A stretch of DNA of 64,000 bases from Paenibacillus taihuensis. GTDB lineage: Bacteria > Bacillota > Bacilli > Paenibacillales > Paenibacillaceae. The translations under genes were made by a program, and so were the position numbers. Positions 34,365 to 44,092 of this stretch are shown in pieces (position 1 is the stretch's first letter; every line of letters begins with the position of its first letter). The notes beneath the pieces were generated by a model. The model ran no database searches, was not told where the DNA came from, and saw nothing but the letters and a program-made list of their open reading frames with translations. Location: assembly GCF_003386535.1 (NCBI RefSeq), contig NZ_QTTN01000013.1, positions 1-64,000 of the forward strand, in the 5' to 3' direction.

Positions 34365-34943
34365 CTAAGCGATGATGCCTTTGAAAAACAATTCGAACGT
34401 GATCGCCATCCGGTTATCGAGCGGCTCGTCGTTCTCCTCCATCGACCAGATGATGAGCGTGCCGAAGTAGGATTGGAACGCCTGCTGCGCGATCATCTCA
34501 GCGGGCATGTCGCGGCGGAGCTCGCCGTTGTCCTGACCTTGGCGGATGAGCGGAAGCAGCACGTCCTTGAGCGAGTCTAGCAAGCGGTTGTGCGATTCCA
34601 GCTGACGCTGGCTGCCGAACATCGCTTGGAAGAGCGCCCGCGTGAGCGTCTTGCTAAGCTCGAACTCCCGAACAAGCTGGAAGATCAGCAGCTGAAACCG
34701 CGGGACGAGCGGCCCCGGCTGGTCCTGTAGCTTCGCTACCTCATTAATGGCGAATACCGCCTGCAAATCACATATAAGCTCATCCTTCGATGAGAAATAG
34801 TTGAAGAACGTTCCTTTTGCCACGCCGGCCTGCTTCGCAATCTCCTCGACCGTCGTCGCTTCATAGCCGTTATCTGCGATCAAACCGAGCGCCGCTTCTT
34901 TAATGCGCTGACGCGTCTGTTCCTTCTTGAGCTCGCGCTTCAT
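34365..34943 (-). CDS. TetR-family repressor
   Basis: The 192-residue protein has a TetR helix-turn-helix at residues about 8-55 (ALGLIADNGYEATTVEEIAKQAGVAKGTFFNYF) and a helical ligand domain after it. ACGGAGG precedes the ATG. It is divergent from an MMPL-family exporter, the usual layout of a repressor controlling an efflux gene and itself. The ligand is unknown. Confidence 0.92.
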   Translation of the reverse strand: MKRELKKEQTRQRIKEAALGLIADNGYEATTVEEIAKQAGVAKGTFFNYFSSKDELICDLQAVFAINEVAKLQDQPGPLVPRFQLLIFQLVREFELSKTLTRALFQAMFGSQRQLESHNRLLDSLKDVLLPLIRQGQDNGELRRDMPAEMIAQQAFQSYFGTLIIWSMEENDEPLDNRMAITFELFFKGIIA

Positions 34944-34982
34944 CGTTCGTTCCTCCGTCTTATCTGCGTTCTACTCTAATTA

Positions 34983-35168
34983 ATTGTAGCATAGCCCCTA
35001 TCTACCGTAAACATTACATGACCACAAGTACAAGTTTTACGTATCAACTATGCACTACTATTCAACAACAGTCCGAAATACGCCTTAATGAACTTCGAAA
35101 TCACTTTATGAAATAATTATGACCAACAGTACAAAATATTGACTTTGGAATTCCGGTTGCGCTATAAC
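34983..35168. promoter_or_regulatory. divergent promoters with candidate TetR operators
   Basis: Minus strand: -10 TACAAT (34988-34983) and -35 TTTACG (35011-35006), 17 nt apart, for the repressor. Plus strand: -35 TTGACT (35139-35144) and -10 TATAAC (35163-35168), 18 nt apart, for the exporter. Two near-identical 16-mers of the form TGACCAnnAGTACAAn lie at 35019-35034 and 35120-35135, each a few bases from a -35 element. They are candidate operators; they are direct repeats, not palindromes, so this is tentative. Confidence 0.55.
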
Positions 35169-35207
35169 TAAACATAGAGAGTACGAAGCTTGAGGAGGAA
35201 TTATGAA

Positions 35208-38135
35208 ATGACAGAACGATTAATCCGCGGACTGGCCAAAGCGAAGTGGGCGATTATTATCGGCTGGCTCGTCATTACGGTCGCTTCCGTGCTGACACTG
35301 CCGAACTTGCAGGACATCGTCCGCCAAACGGAGCAGAAGTTCATTCCGGCCGATTCTGAATCCGTCGTTGCGAAGCAGCTGCTGGAGCGGATCAATCCGG
35401 AGACTACGGTAAAATCAAGCGCCATTATCGTCTTTTCACGGAAAAATGGTTTGACGGAGCAGGACCGCGCCTGGCTGAAGTCCAAGGTCGATGAACTCTC
35501 CAAGCTGAAGGCGGACCAAGGCTTCAAATCCGTACAGTCCGCATATGAAACGCCGGAGCTTGCCTCCAAATTCCGCAGCAAGGACGGCACCACGGAGCTC
35601 GTCATCGTCGGCTTCACCCGCGCGGACAATGACACGCTCACGCAAGACGCCGTCGATATTGTAGCCTCGAGGCTCGATGGCGCTCCAAGCGGAACCAAGA
35701 TTGAGCTGACGGGCAGCGCGCCGATCGGGAAAGATTTTCAGAGCAGCTCGGAGGAAGGGCTCAAGAAGACGGAGCTGCTTACCGTCGTTCTCGTCCTTGT
35801 TATACTGCTCATTGTGTTCCGCTCGCCGGTTGCACCGTTCATTCCGCTGATCACGATCGGCCTGTCGCTCGTCATTACGACTGGGCTTGTAGCGGCGGCG
35901 ACGCATCTCGGCATGCCGGTTTCCTCCTTCACCCAATCGTTCCTGATTGCGGTCATGTTCGGAGCCGGTACCGACTACTGCATCCTGCTTATTCAGCGGT
36001 TCCGCGAGGAGCTGGGCCATGATGGCGATAAGGTCGAAGCGCTCGTCAGAACGATGCGGACGGTCGGCAAAACGGTCGCTTATTCGGCAAGCACCGTGTT
36101 CGTCGCGTTCTTCTTGATCGGCTTCGCCCAGTTCGGACTTTACCAATCGGCAGTAGGTGTCGCGATTGGCGTAGCCGTTACGCTTCTTGCAGGATTAACA
36201 CTGACGCCTGCGTTACTGATGGTTTTCGGAAAAGCGACCTTCTGGCCGTCCAAAAACGTCGGTCATGGACATGGCGAATCGAAGCTTTGGAAAGGGATGG
36301 CAGCACTCGCTGCGCGCAGACCTGTTGCCATTCTGCTTGTAACCGTCCTGCTCTTGACTCCGCTGACCTTGCTCTACCATAACAAGCGCTCCTTCGACGA
36401 CCTCGCCGAAATCGATCCGAAGCTCGGCTCGGTTCAAGGCTTCCGCCAAGTCGAGCATTCCTTCGGCTCCGGCGAAGTGTTCCCGCTGTCGGTCGCGCTG
36501 ACTTCGTCCGAATCCATGCGCACGCCCGCTGCGCTGGCTGCGCTCGAAACGGCGAGCGCAAGCGTCGCGAAGCTGAACGGCGTCAAGGAAGTGCGCAGCG
36601 CGGTTCGCCCGCTCGGCGAGCAACTGAAGGATCTGACTGTCTCCGATCAGCTGACCAAGACGACTGACGCGCTCAAGCAGATGAAAGACGGCGTCGACAA
36701 AGTAGCCGGCGGCCTGCAATCTGCGAGCGGTTCGCTCGACAGCGGCCAAGACGATGTTCAGAAGCTGACGGACGGCCTTCGCACGATGGCGTCCAAAACA
36801 ACCGAGGCACAGAAAGGGCTGCAGCAAATTTACGGCGGCTTGGAGCAAGCGTCCCAAGGCGCAAGCGGCATGGAGAGCGGACTGAAGCAAAGCACGAACG
36901 TCTCGGATTCGATGAGCGGCAACCTTCAGGCACTGCTGAAGAAATATCCCGACCTGGCCAAAGAACCGGAGATGCAGCAGCTAATCGGCAAGCAAAAAGG
37001 GCTTTCAGGCGGCTTGCATCAGCTGCAGAGCGGCGCAAGCCAGCTTGCGGCGAGCTTCACGCAGCTGAATCCCGGCGTGCAATCCGTCACGAGCGGCCTC
37101 GGCCAGCTCGCGGCCGGCCAGAACGATGCTGCCGACGGAACAGCGAAGCTCGGCAGCGGTCTTAAAGAGCTGACGAGCGGTCTCAAGGACGGCGCCAATG
37201 GCCTTGCTGATATTTCCAATGGTCTCACAACCGTTAGTGACGCGCAGAAATCTATCGGCGACAGCCAAATCCCTGGCTGGAACTTGCCGCAAGCGGCGCT
37301 CGAGACGCCGGAGATGCAGCAAGCGCTCGATTATTATATTTCCAAAGACGGCAAAACAGCGAAGCTTGATATCGTGCTTGCCGTTAACCCTTATTCGCAG
37401 GAAGCATTAACGACGGTGGAACAGATTCGTGATGCACTGCACGGCAGCCTTGGCGGAAGCTCCATTGCCAAAGCGCAAATCTATATCTCCGGCACTTCGG
37501 CTCAAATCAATGAGTTGAAGGATATTTCGAAGAAAGACTTTACGAGAACGGGCACATTCGTGCTGATCGGAATCTTCATCGTGCTCATGATTCTGCTCCG
37601 TTCCATTATCGCGCCGCTCTATGTGCTATTGTCGCTCGGCTTCAACTTCCTTGTGACGATGGGCATCGTCGAATGGATCTTCGTCGATCTGCTCGGCAAG
37701 GAAGGGCTGTCGTGGAGCGCATCGTTCTTCGTCTTCCTGATCATCGTAGCGCTCGGCGTTGACTACAGCATCTTCCTGATGGCGCGCTTCAAGGAAGAGT
37801 ATCGTCCGCGCGGCATTACGTATGCAATGACGAAGGCCATGTCGACGACAGGCGGCGTTATTATCTCCGCAGCCGTGATTATGGGCGGCACGTTCGCGGC
37901 ACTGATGCTCTCGGGCGTCAACACGCTGCTGCAGATCGGCGCAGGCATCGTCATCGGACTTATTTTGTACGCGACGGTGTTCATGGGTCTTGTCATTCCG
38001 GCGCTGGCGAACCTGTTCGGCGAAGCGAACTGGTGGCCGTTCCGCAAGCTGGCTCCGCAAGCTCAATCCCAAGCTGAAGCAGATACAGCGGCAGAAGCAA
38101 AACCGAAGTCCAAGCAAACACCGGAATTAACCTAA
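35208..38135 (+). CDS. MMPL-family (RND superfamily) membrane exporter
   Basis: The 975-residue protein has the MMPL layout: one N-terminal helix, a large extracytoplasmic domain, five helices (about 195-345), a second large extracytoplasmic domain, then five more helices near the C-terminus with GVDYSIFLMARFKEE, the counterpart of GTDYCILLIQRFREE in the first half. The second loop (about 485-690) contains a repeated heptad-like series with recurring GLxxLxSGxxxL units, as in YdgH/YhgE-type proteins. It probably exports a lipid or amphipathic drug by proton motive force. The ATG at 35208 has GAGGAGG 9 nt upstream. It is divergent from the TetR repressor. Confidence 0.92.
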   Translation: MTERLIRGLAKAKWAIIIGWLVITVASVLTLPNLQDIVRQTEQKFIPADSESVVAKQLLERINPETTVKSSAIIVFSRKNGLTEQDRAWLKSKVDELSKLKADQGFKSVQSAYETPELASKFRSKDGTTELVIVGFTRADNDTLTQDAVDIVASRLDGAPSGTKIELTGSAPIGKDFQSSSEEGLKKTELLTVVLVLVILLIVFRSPVAPFIPLITIGLSLVITTGLVAAATHLGMPVSSFTQSFLIAVMFGAGTDYCILLIQRFREELGHDGDKVEALVRTMRTVGKTVAYSASTVFVAFFLIGFAQFGLYQSAVGVAIGVAVTLLAGLTLTPALLMVFGKATFWPSKNVGHGHGESKLWKGMAALAARRPVAILLVTVLLLTPLTLLYHNKRSFDDLAEIDPKLGSVQGFRQVEHSFGSGEVFPLSVALTSSESMRTPAALAALETASASVAKLNGVKEVRSAVRPLGEQLKDLTVSDQLTKTTDALKQMKDGVDKVAGGLQSASGSLDSGQDDVQKLTDGLRTMASKTTEAQKGLQQIYGGLEQASQGASGMESGLKQSTNVSDSMSGNLQALLKKYPDLAKEPEMQQLIGKQKGLSGGLHQLQSGASQLAASFTQLNPGVQSVTSGLGQLAAGQNDAADGTAKLGSGLKELTSGLKDGANGLADISNGLTTVSDAQKSIGDSQIPGWNLPQAALETPEMQQALDYYISKDGKTAKLDIVLAVNPYSQEALTTVEQIRDALHGSLGGSSIAKAQIYISGTSAQINELKDISKKDFTRTGTFVLIGIFIVLMILLRSIIAPLYVLLSLGFNFLVTMGIVEWIFVDLLGKEGLSWSASFFVFLIIVALGVDYSIFLMARFKEEYRPRGITYAMTKAMSTTGGVIISAAVIMGGTFAALMLSGVNTLLQIGAGIVIGLILYATVFMGLVIPALANLFGEANWWPFRKLAPQAQSQAEADTAAEAKPKSKQTPELT

Positions 38136-38153
38136 CCCGATTCATAAATGCAA

Positions 38154-38196
38154 AAGGAGCTCTAGTGCACGCTTATCGCGCAGCCTAGAGCTCCTT
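38154..38196. terminator. bidirectional terminator after the MMPL gene
   Basis: Arms AAGGAGCTCTAG and CTAGAGCTCCTT are perfect complements over 12 nt around a 19-nt loop, with A-rich sequence before and T-rich sequence after. It serves two converging genes. Confidence 0.88.
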
Positions 38197-38229
38197 CTTG
38201 TTGTTTATGCCTGCAGCACATTCCGGCAA

Positions 38230-38844
38230 TCAAGCATTCAATACTTGCTGAGCCGCTTCGTAGGTATAGTTGAAGAGCTCTTGCAGCTCCAAATGCTGCA
38301 CATATTCGATCGCGCTTCTCGTCTCCTCCGAGATCGCCCCGCTCTCCTGCAGCGCCACCATGCTTGTGAACGCATTCGGATTCCAGCGCACCTGCTGCTT
38401 CATCAGAAGCAATGCATCGCGTACACGTCCGTCCGGCAGATCGCCGAGCACGACGCTATGCTGAATCCAATCCGCCACTCGCGCCTGCAGCTTCTCCATC
38501 GCCGGGTGAGCGCCTGCTTGGCTGAACCAGTAGTTTGCGTTCGAATAATCCTGCTCCATCCGGTGCATGATGCCGTGCCAGTACGCGCCAGTCGCATCAT
38601 CTTCAATCTCCTGGGATTGCGAGTGAGACGCATCCAAGCTGTCATTGAGCAGATGCAGCCCCGACCGAAGGGCAATAAGAGCTGCCTCGGCAGCTCTCAA
38701 CGTCAACGTTGTTTCCAGCGGCAAGTCCGCAATTTCTTGGTCAAGCGCTTGGTCCCACGCCTGTTTCGGCGTCAATGCCGTCAATGTTTGGCGAGCTTCC
38801 AAACGCTCCTTGATTAGCGCAAGTGCATTCTCCATTTCTGCCAC
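38230..38844 (-). CDS. conserved helical protein of unknown function
   Basis: The 204-residue protein is predicted mainly helical and soluble. It has a notable central segment AYWHGIMHRMEQDYSNANYWF followed by a GAHP-like turn; the cluster of Trp, His, Tyr and Arg looks like a functional site, and I recall similar segments in uncharacterised proteins, but I cannot name a family. No signal peptide. The ATG is weakly supported. A 9-bp inverted repeat lies 45 nt upstream (38889-38920). Confidence 0.65.
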   Translation of the reverse strand: MAEMENALALIKERLEARQTLTALTPKQAWDQALDQEIADLPLETTLTLRAAEAALIALRSGLHLLNDSLDASHSQSQEIEDDATGAYWHGIMHRMEQDYSNANYWFSQAGAHPAMEKLQARVADWIQHSVVLGDLPDGRVRDALLLMKQQVRWNPNAFTSMVALQESGAISEETRSAIEYVQHLELQELFNYTYEAAQQVLNA

Positions 38845-38888
38845 TCCCTCTCAAGTTCGAAAACGCCAATCGCGGTATAGAATGGACT

Positions 38889-38920
38889 TATTGTAATGGA
38901 AGCCCTACCAAATTACAATA
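38889..38920. promoter_or_regulatory. 9-bp inverted repeat upstream of the unknown 204-residue gene
   Basis: TATTGTAAT (38889-38897) and ATTACAATA (38912-38920) are exact complements separated by 14 nt. The place and A/T-rich arms fit an operator. No regulator can be named. Confidence 0.55.
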
Positions 38921-38941
38921 CGCCTGCCAGCATATGACAAA

Positions 38942-38975
38942 GAGACGGCAGAAGGTTTGCGCCTCCTGCCGTCTC
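38942..38975 (-). terminator. terminator of the aldolase gene
   Basis: GAGACGGCAG and CTGCCGTCTC pair exactly over 10 bp around a 14-nt loop. On the minus strand TTTG follows. It lies 18 nt after the stop codon at 38993. Confidence 0.8.
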
Positions 38976-38992
38976 CATTCATTGTCATTCGA

Positions 38993-39955
38993 TTATTTGT
39001 GCAGCACTTCCGGCGTCGTCAGTTTGTCGTAGAACTCGACTCCCTTATCCTTATCCGCCGAGTTGCGAAGCGCCATCGCCGAGCGAGGGTGCTCGTCCAG
39101 CATGCCTGTAATCATGTAAGGGATAATATAGCCCCACTCTTCTTTCTCACGAAGCGGGATCATATATTTCTCGATCATGTCCAGCACCGGGCGCACGTTG
39201 TACTTCGTATTCTTCAAATGTGCCACGAGCAGCTCAGTCGGGCAGTTTCCCGCTGCACGGCCCATGCCGTATACGGAAGCGTCGAGGAACTCCACGCCTT
39301 TCTCAACGGAGATGAGCGTATTCGCGAATGCCAGCTGCATGTTGTTGTGCGTGTGCACACCAAGACGCTTGCTTGGCAGGTACTTCTGGAATTTGCTAAC
39401 CAGGTAGTTGAAGTCATTCGGGTCCAAGCTGCCGTACGAGTCTACAACGTAAACAACGTCAACGACGCTAGCTTCGATCAGTTCGAACGCTTCAAGCAGC
39501 TGGTTCTCCATGACGTTGGAGAGCGCCATAATGTTCAATGTCGTCTCGTAACCGCGCTCGTGGAAAATGTTCACAAGCTCAAGCGCCTTCGGCACGTCTT
39601 GAATGTAGCAAGCTACACGAATCAGATCAAGCATGCTCTCTTCGCGAGGCAGGATATCGTTCTCATCCACACGGCCGATATCGACAAGTGCCGACAGCTT
39701 CGTGTCCAGCTTCTGCGGAATGACTTTACGCAGGAAGTCGTCGTCCAGGAAACGCCAAGGACCGGCATCTTCAGCACCTTTGAGCAGCTTCGGCGAGTTC
39801 TTGTAGCCGATTTCCATGTACTCGACACCGGCTTCATTCAACGAGTTATATAAGTGCTGAACGAATTCTACGCTGAAATCCCAGTTATTAACGAGTCCGC
39901 CATCGCGGATCGTACAGTCGACGATTTTGCAGTTACTTTTTTTCGAAGCATTCAT
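38993..39955 (-). CDS. DRE-TIM metallolyase family (HMG-CoA lyase-like) aldolase
   Basis: The 320-residue protein carries the metal-binding IVDCTIRDGG at its N-terminus (the DRE-type motif here reading TIRDGG), VYVVDSYGSLDP and the metal-ligand HTHNN. These define the HMGL-like TIM-barrel family with isopropylmalate synthase and 4-hydroxy-2-oxovalerate aldolase. It lacks the long regulatory tail of isopropylmalate synthase. Substrate unknown. AAAGGAGAC precedes the ATG. It stands as a single-gene unit with its own terminator. Confidence 0.82.
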   Translation of the reverse strand: MNASKKSNCKIVDCTIRDGGLVNNWDFSVEFVQHLYNSLNEAGVEYMEIGYKNSPKLLKGAEDAGPWRFLDDDFLRKVIPQKLDTKLSALVDIGRVDENDILPREESMLDLIRVACYIQDVPKALELVNIFHERGYETTLNIMALSNVMENQLLEAFELIEASVVDVVYVVDSYGSLDPNDFNYLVSKFQKYLPSKRLGVHTHNNMQLAFANTLISVEKGVEFLDASVYGMGRAAGNCPTELLVAHLKNTKYNVRPVLDMIEKYMIPLREKEEWGYIIPYMITGMLDEHPRSAMALRNSADKDKGVEFYDKLTTPEVLHK

Positions 39956-40061
39956 AGCACGATAGTCTCCTTTGCAGCCAGAACATGTCTTTTTTAATCA
40001 TAATACTTGATATTAGCTATGAACGCAAAGTCAATTTTGTCAGATTTGCCCGAATATTCGA

Positions 40062-41600
40062 TTACCCGATTTGAAAATTTTGCTTCGTGCTGACGATAAT
40101 CTGATCCAGCTTGTCGCTCAGCTTCTCCAGCATGCATGCGAGCTCCGACGATCTGGAGATGAGCTCATTCTGCTCGCTCGAGCTGCCCGTTACCGCTTTC
40201 ACGCTGCTCGATAATTCGGTGGACAGACGCGAAATATCGTCCATGGATACGCTGAACTGCTGCGTACTCGCCGACATTTGCTGCGATGCGCCGGATATAT
40301 GATGGATCTGGTCAGCGACAATCCGCACGGACTGAAGGATACGCTCGAACGCCGTGCCTGCATCCGCAACCGCTTGATTGCCGAAATGAGCCTCTGCAAT
40401 AACTTGGTCCATCGCCTCGATGGAAATGCGGTTGTTCTCTTGAATATCTTGAACGAGGTCGGCGATTCGCTGCGCAGATTCGCTCGTCTGCTCGGACAGC
40501 TTGCGTACTTCATTCGATACGACGGTGAACCCCCTTCCGTGTTCTCCGGCACGCGCTGCTTCAATCGCCGCATTCAGTGCCAGCAAATTTGTTTGCGATG
40601 CAATATCGGTAATCAGTCGCGTAATGTCGTCGATCTCTTGGGAGCGCTCGCCAAGGAGCCTTACTTTGGCCGACGAATTCTCGACTGCAGCATTCATTGC
40701 TCTCATCTGCATAACGGCTTTCTGAATCGCTTCGTTTCCGTTATCCGCTTCTTTGGCAACTGCAGTCGAGAAGTCGGACACCGTCGCGGACGTTTCCGCG
40801 ATCGTGCAGATATCACGCAGCATCTCTTCAATCACTTTGCGGCTGGTGAACGCACCGTGCTCTTGCATATATGCCGTTTGATCGACCTGCTGCATCGTTT
40901 GCATGACGCCTTCAGCCAACTGATTGAGCGTCGTCGCATTGCCGCTCAGCTCGCGCGAATTGCGCAGTACCTTGTCCGACGTCTCGGTGATACTGTCGAC
41001 GATCTGCGTGACCGTTTCTTTGAGACGTTCGGATTGCTTCTCCTCTATCCCGCGAATCAGTGCTCTGCGAGCAACGATTTGATAAGTCGCGGCACTGATG
41101 AACAGCAAGACGAAGATGATATGAATCAGCACCATCGAGAAAGCGTAATCATTTGTACCGTAGACAAGCACCGGGAAGAAAAGGAAGCCGAGCACATGCT
41201 GGAGTGCGAACAAAACCGTGCTAATGAGAAGAAGCGAGATCATTTCATAATATAGAATAATGGCAAGCACCATGAAGATGGAAAAATGGTACTCCACCAT
41301 GCCTTGGCCGCCGGCAATAATCGACATACTGCTGAAGGTAAGCGAAAGTGTGAGGAAATGCGGAATGGAGGCTGATTCGCGGTTTAGCCCCATCGAGGCG
41401 ATAGCAGCAAGCAGACAAACAATTGGAAGCACGAGAATAACAGTGTTCAGCGCTTTAAGCCCGCTTGATAGGCTCATCATATGTTCATGATGAGCTTGCG
41501 CCATGGTCAATCCAAATGATTGCAGCACATGTGCTAGCAGCGATAGCAGTAGAATGCCGGCTGCAATGAACAACATAACTCGATTCTTTTCCTTGAGCAT
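40062..41600 (-). CDS. methyl-accepting chemotaxis protein with multi-span membrane sensor
   Basis: The 512-residue protein has about six membrane helices in residues 8-190 and no large extracytoplasmic domain. A cytoplasmic signalling coil follows with the conserved hairpin tip [16 protein letters not shown]. It signals to CheA/CheW. The stimulus is unknown; a sensor embedded in the membrane suggests energy or lipid-soluble cues. TAGGAGG precedes the ATG. Upstream on the same strand lie a c-di-GMP-I riboswitch and a terminator, so transcription of this receptor should depend on c-di-GMP. Confidence 0.92.
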   Translation of the reverse strand: MLKEKNRVMLFIAAGILLLSLLAHVLQSFGLTMAQAHHEHMMSLSSGLKALNTVILVLPIVCLLAAIASMGLNRESASIPHFLTLSLTFSSMSIIAGGQGMVEYHFSIFMVLAIILYYEMISLLLISTVLFALQHVLGFLFFPVLVYGTNDYAFSMVLIHIIFVLLFISAATYQIVARRALIRGIEEKQSERLKETVTQIVDSITETSDKVLRNSRELSGNATTLNQLAEGVMQTMQQVDQTAYMQEHGAFTSRKVIEEMLRDICTIAETSATVSDFSTAVAKEADNGNEAIQKAVMQMRAMNAAVENSSAKVRLLGERSQEIDDITRLITDIASQTNLLALNAAIEAARAGEHGRGFTVVSNEVRKLSEQTSESAQRIADLVQDIQENNRISIEAMDQVIAEAHFGNQAVADAGTAFERILQSVRIVADQIHHISGASQQMSASTQQFSVSMDDISRLSTELSSSVKAVTGSSSEQNELISRSSELACMLEKLSDKLDQIIVSTKQNFQIG

Positions 41601-41680
41601 AATGAAGCTACCTCCTAATAATGTCGAGCAATCGAATAAAGTTCTACTGCCAAGCAGTGAAAACTTTATTGCGAGATAAT

Positions 41681-41715
41681 AAAAAAGAGCTCATCCTCGA
41701 ATAAGGATAAGCTCC
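41681..41715 (-). terminator. riboswitch-controlled terminator before the chemotaxis receptor
   Basis: On the minus strand GAGCTTATCCT pairs with AGGATGAGCTC around a 6-nt loop and is followed by six T. It directly follows the c-di-GMP aptamer and precedes the receptor gene by about 80 nt. Confidence 0.88.
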
Positions 41716-41806
41716 TCAGACCAGGCAACCTGTCCACCATGGCATCAGGAACTGATGCTTTAGGCCTCGGCTTTGCGTCCCAGCATTTCTGCTGGTTTGC
41801 CTTTTT
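41716..41806 (-). promoter_or_regulatory. c-di-GMP-I (GEMM) riboswitch
   Basis: The aptamer is complete on the minus strand. The closing helix GGCAAACC/GGTTGCC, a P2 hairpin with a GAAA tetraloop (GCAGAAATGC), the conserved GGGACGCAAAGCC, then GGCCTAAAG with the tetraloop receptor, and a P3 hairpin GCATCAG-CTGATGC are all visible. The closing GGTTGCCTGG runs straight into the terminator. It is a transcriptional switch; on or off on binding cannot be settled by eye, since the possible antiterminator pairing was not computed. Confidence 0.95.
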
Positions 41807-41857
41807 CAAATGGTGTAAGCGTGCCTGATTTGTGTGCCATGTTAGTTAACATCGCTA

Positions 41858-41886
41858 ATTATATGGGACCTATTTCTGGATGTACA
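41858..41886 (-). promoter_or_regulatory. sigma-A promoter of the riboswitch-receptor unit
   Basis: A perfect -10 TATAAT (41863-41858) and a -35-like TGTACA (41886-41881) are 17 nt apart. The RNA would start about 45 nt before the aptamer. Confidence 0.6.
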
Positions 41887-41937
41887 TAGCGTATTTTGTA
41901 ATAATTTGTCGGATATGCAAGTTTTTAGACTCGCAAT

Positions 41938-43353
41938 TTAAACCATATCCTCCGCTCGAACTACTTCGTCGAATTTCTCTGCCGTAATGAGCCCGCTGCG
42001 AATCGCCGCTTCCCGTAGTGTCAGCCCTTCCTTATGCGCCGCTTTCGCAATGGAAGCCGCATTCTCGTAGCCGATATGCGGATTGAGTGCCGTGACAAGC
42101 ATGAGCGACTCGTTCAGAAGGCGGGCAATCACTTCACGGTTCGGCTCGATGCCGCGCGCACAATGCTCTTCGAAGGAACGCATCGCGTCGCCGAGGAGCC
42201 GCGCCGACTGCAGGAAGTTGTGGATGATGACCGGCTTGAACACGTTCAGCTCGAAATTGCCTTGACTTGCGGCAAAACCAATCGTCGCGTCGTTGCCCAT
42301 CACTTGGCAGACGACCATCGTGAGCGCTTCGCACTGCGTCGGATTGACTTTGCCCGGCATTATCGAGCTGCCTGGCTCGTTCTCCGGTATCCGGATCTCG
42401 CCGATACCGCAGCGCGGGCCGCTCGACAGCCAGCGAACGTCGTTCGCGATCTTCATCAAATCCGCCGCCAGCGCTTTGAATGCGCCATGCACGTAGACGA
42501 TCTCGTCATGGCTCGTCAGCGCTTGGAACTTGTTCGGCGCGCTCGTGAATGGCTTGCCTGTGAGCTCGCTGATCTTGGCAGCGACCTTCTCGCTAAAGCC
42601 CGGCGGTGCGTTGAGCCCCGTGCCGACAGCCGTGCCGCCAATCGCAAGCTCGCGCAGCTCCTCGAGGCTGTGCTTCACATTGCGCTCGCCTTTCTCTAGC
42701 ATGCGCACCCAGCCGCTGATCTCTTGCCCCAGCGTGAGCGGGGTCGCGTCCTGCAGATGCGTGCGGCCGATCTTGATAATATCGGCGAACGCTTTGCTCT
42801 TCTCTGCCAGCGTTCCTCGCAGCTGCGCGATAGCCGGCAGAACGGTGTCCTCGACCGCGATCAGCGCGGCGATATGCATCGCCGTCGGGAACGTGTCGTT
42901 CGAGCTCTGGGAACGGTTCACGTCGTCGTTCGGATGCACGTTCGAGTGCCCGTTCTCTTGCGCCGCCGAAACCGAGTTGTCCGCCTCTTGCCCCCGCTCC
43001 TGGAGCAGCTGCGCTGCGCGGCGGGCTATGACCTCGTTCGCATTCATATTCGACTGCGTGCCGCTGCCTGTCTGCCATACGGAGAGCGGGAACTCCTCCT
43101 GCCACTTCCCGGCGATCACTTCATCCGCCGCTGCCGCAATCGCTTCGGCTTTCTTGGCATCCAGCTTGCCAAGTCCGCCATTGACGAGTGCTGCCGCTTT
43201 CTTCAAATAAGCGAATGCGGTGATAAGCTCGCGCGGCATCTTCTCCGTGCCAATCTTGAAATGGTGCAGGCTGCGCTCCGTCTGCGCGCCCCACATCCTT
43301 CTTGCATCTACGGCAATTTCGCCCATGGAGTCTCGCTCCATCCGAACATCCAT
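41938..43353 (-). CDS. fumC: fumarate hydratase, class II
   Basis: FumC interconverts fumarate and L-malate in the citric acid cycle and needs no iron-sulfur cluster. The 471-residue product has the signature [11 protein letters not shown], the active-site region [11 protein letters not shown], the [16 protein letters not shown] segment and the N-terminal DSMGEIAVD. The ATG at 43353 has GAAGGAGG 9 nt upstream; the frame is open 10 codons further but without a site. It appears monocistronic, between the receptor promoter and the broken sugar-binding genes. Confidence 0.96.
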   Translation of the reverse strand: MDVRMERDSMGEIAVDARRMWGAQTERSLHHFKIGTEKMPRELITAFAYLKKAAALVNGGLGKLDAKKAEAIAAAADEVIAGKWQEEFPLSVWQTGSGTQSNMNANEVIARRAAQLLQERGQEADNSVSAAQENGHSNVHPNDDVNRSQSSNDTFPTAMHIAALIAVEDTVLPAIAQLRGTLAEKSKAFADIIKIGRTHLQDATPLTLGQEISGWVRMLEKGERNVKHSLEELRELAIGGTAVGTGLNAPPGFSEKVAAKISELTGKPFTSAPNKFQALTSHDEIVYVHGAFKALAADLMKIANDVRWLSSGPRCGIGEIRIPENEPGSSIMPGKVNPTQCEALTMVVCQVMGNDATIGFAASQGNFELNVFKPVIIHNFLQSARLLGDAMRSFEEHCARGIEPNREVIARLLNESLMLVTALNPHIGYENAASIAKAAHKEGLTLREAAIRSGLITAEKFDEVVRAEDMV

Positions 43354-43400
43354 CGTTTGTTTCCTCCTTCGAATCCGCTCCATCTCTATAACCTATGAAA

Positions 43401-43426
43401 GGGGCGATGCCGCTAAGCATCGCCCC
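43401..43426 (-). terminator. terminator hairpin after the broken sugar-binding gene
   Basis: GGGGCGATGC and GCATCGCCCC pair exactly over 10 bp around a 6-nt loop; TTT follows on the minus strand. It lies about 50 nt past the stop at 43480, between that gene and fumC. Confidence 0.7.
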
Positions 43427-43479
43427 TTCCATGATTGCCTAATTCCGATTGTCCAATACTGCCGATTCCCTGCAGCTGT

Positions 43480-43980
43480 TTAGCGCTTCTGATCCAAGAA
43501 CGGGAACAGAAGCTTCTGATTCTCTTTGCCGTACATCGTCTTCTTCCAGATCACCTGCGAGCTCGTATCGATAAGCGGGTTAGCCTTCTTGCCTTGATGA
43601 AGCTGCACGGCAGTCTTGACGGCGAGGTACCCCATGTTGAATGGTTTCTGCACGATGATGGCCTGGATAATGCTGTCTTCCAGCATGCTGATTTCATTCA
43701 TCGAGCTGTCGAAACCGATCAGCTTCACCTGCTGATGTTTCGCGGCGCTACGAACCGCCTCGGCCGCGCCTAGCGTTGTCGGCTCGTTCAAGCATACGAT
43801 GCCCTGCAGGTCCGGGTATTGCCGCAAGAGAGATTTTGTAATCGTATAGGCCTTGGCGGACAACCCTTCGCTATAGTACGTGCCGACAATCTGAAAGCCC
43901 TCCACTTTATTCAGGCTGTCGCGCACGCCATTCTCGCGATCAATGGAAGTGGACGTCCCTTGAATGTAATTGAGAATCGC
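43480..43980 (-). pseudogene. sugar ABC transporter substrate-binding protein, 5'-truncated
   Basis: From about NYIQGTSTSIDRENGV to the end (QKLLFPFLDQ) the frame matches the C-terminal half of periplasmic sugar-binding proteins of the RbsB/LacI-like fold (DLQGIVCLNEPTTLGAAEAV, then VKLIGFDSS). The signal peptide, lipobox and first lobe are missing. Upstream in-frame codons to 44166 run across a terminator and the end of the neighbouring gene and look like chance sequence. No ribosome-binding site serves the matched part. It is most likely a decaying gene. Confidence 0.75.
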
Positions 43981-44057
43981 TGTTGTTTCGGATGAACACG
44001 CTTCCATATGGTATGAGATTTTCGAAAAGACCCGACCGGAATCCTCCAAACAGCAAA

Positions 44058-44083
44058 GAGGCTGTTCGGATCCGAACAACCTC
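44058..44083 (-). terminator. terminator of the fused remnant gene
   Basis: A 13-bp palindrome centred on GGATCC (one G-U pair) is followed on the minus strand by TTTGCTGTTT. It lies 10 nt after the stop codon at 44093. Confidence 0.82.
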
Positions 44084-44092
44084 AGCGTGCGA

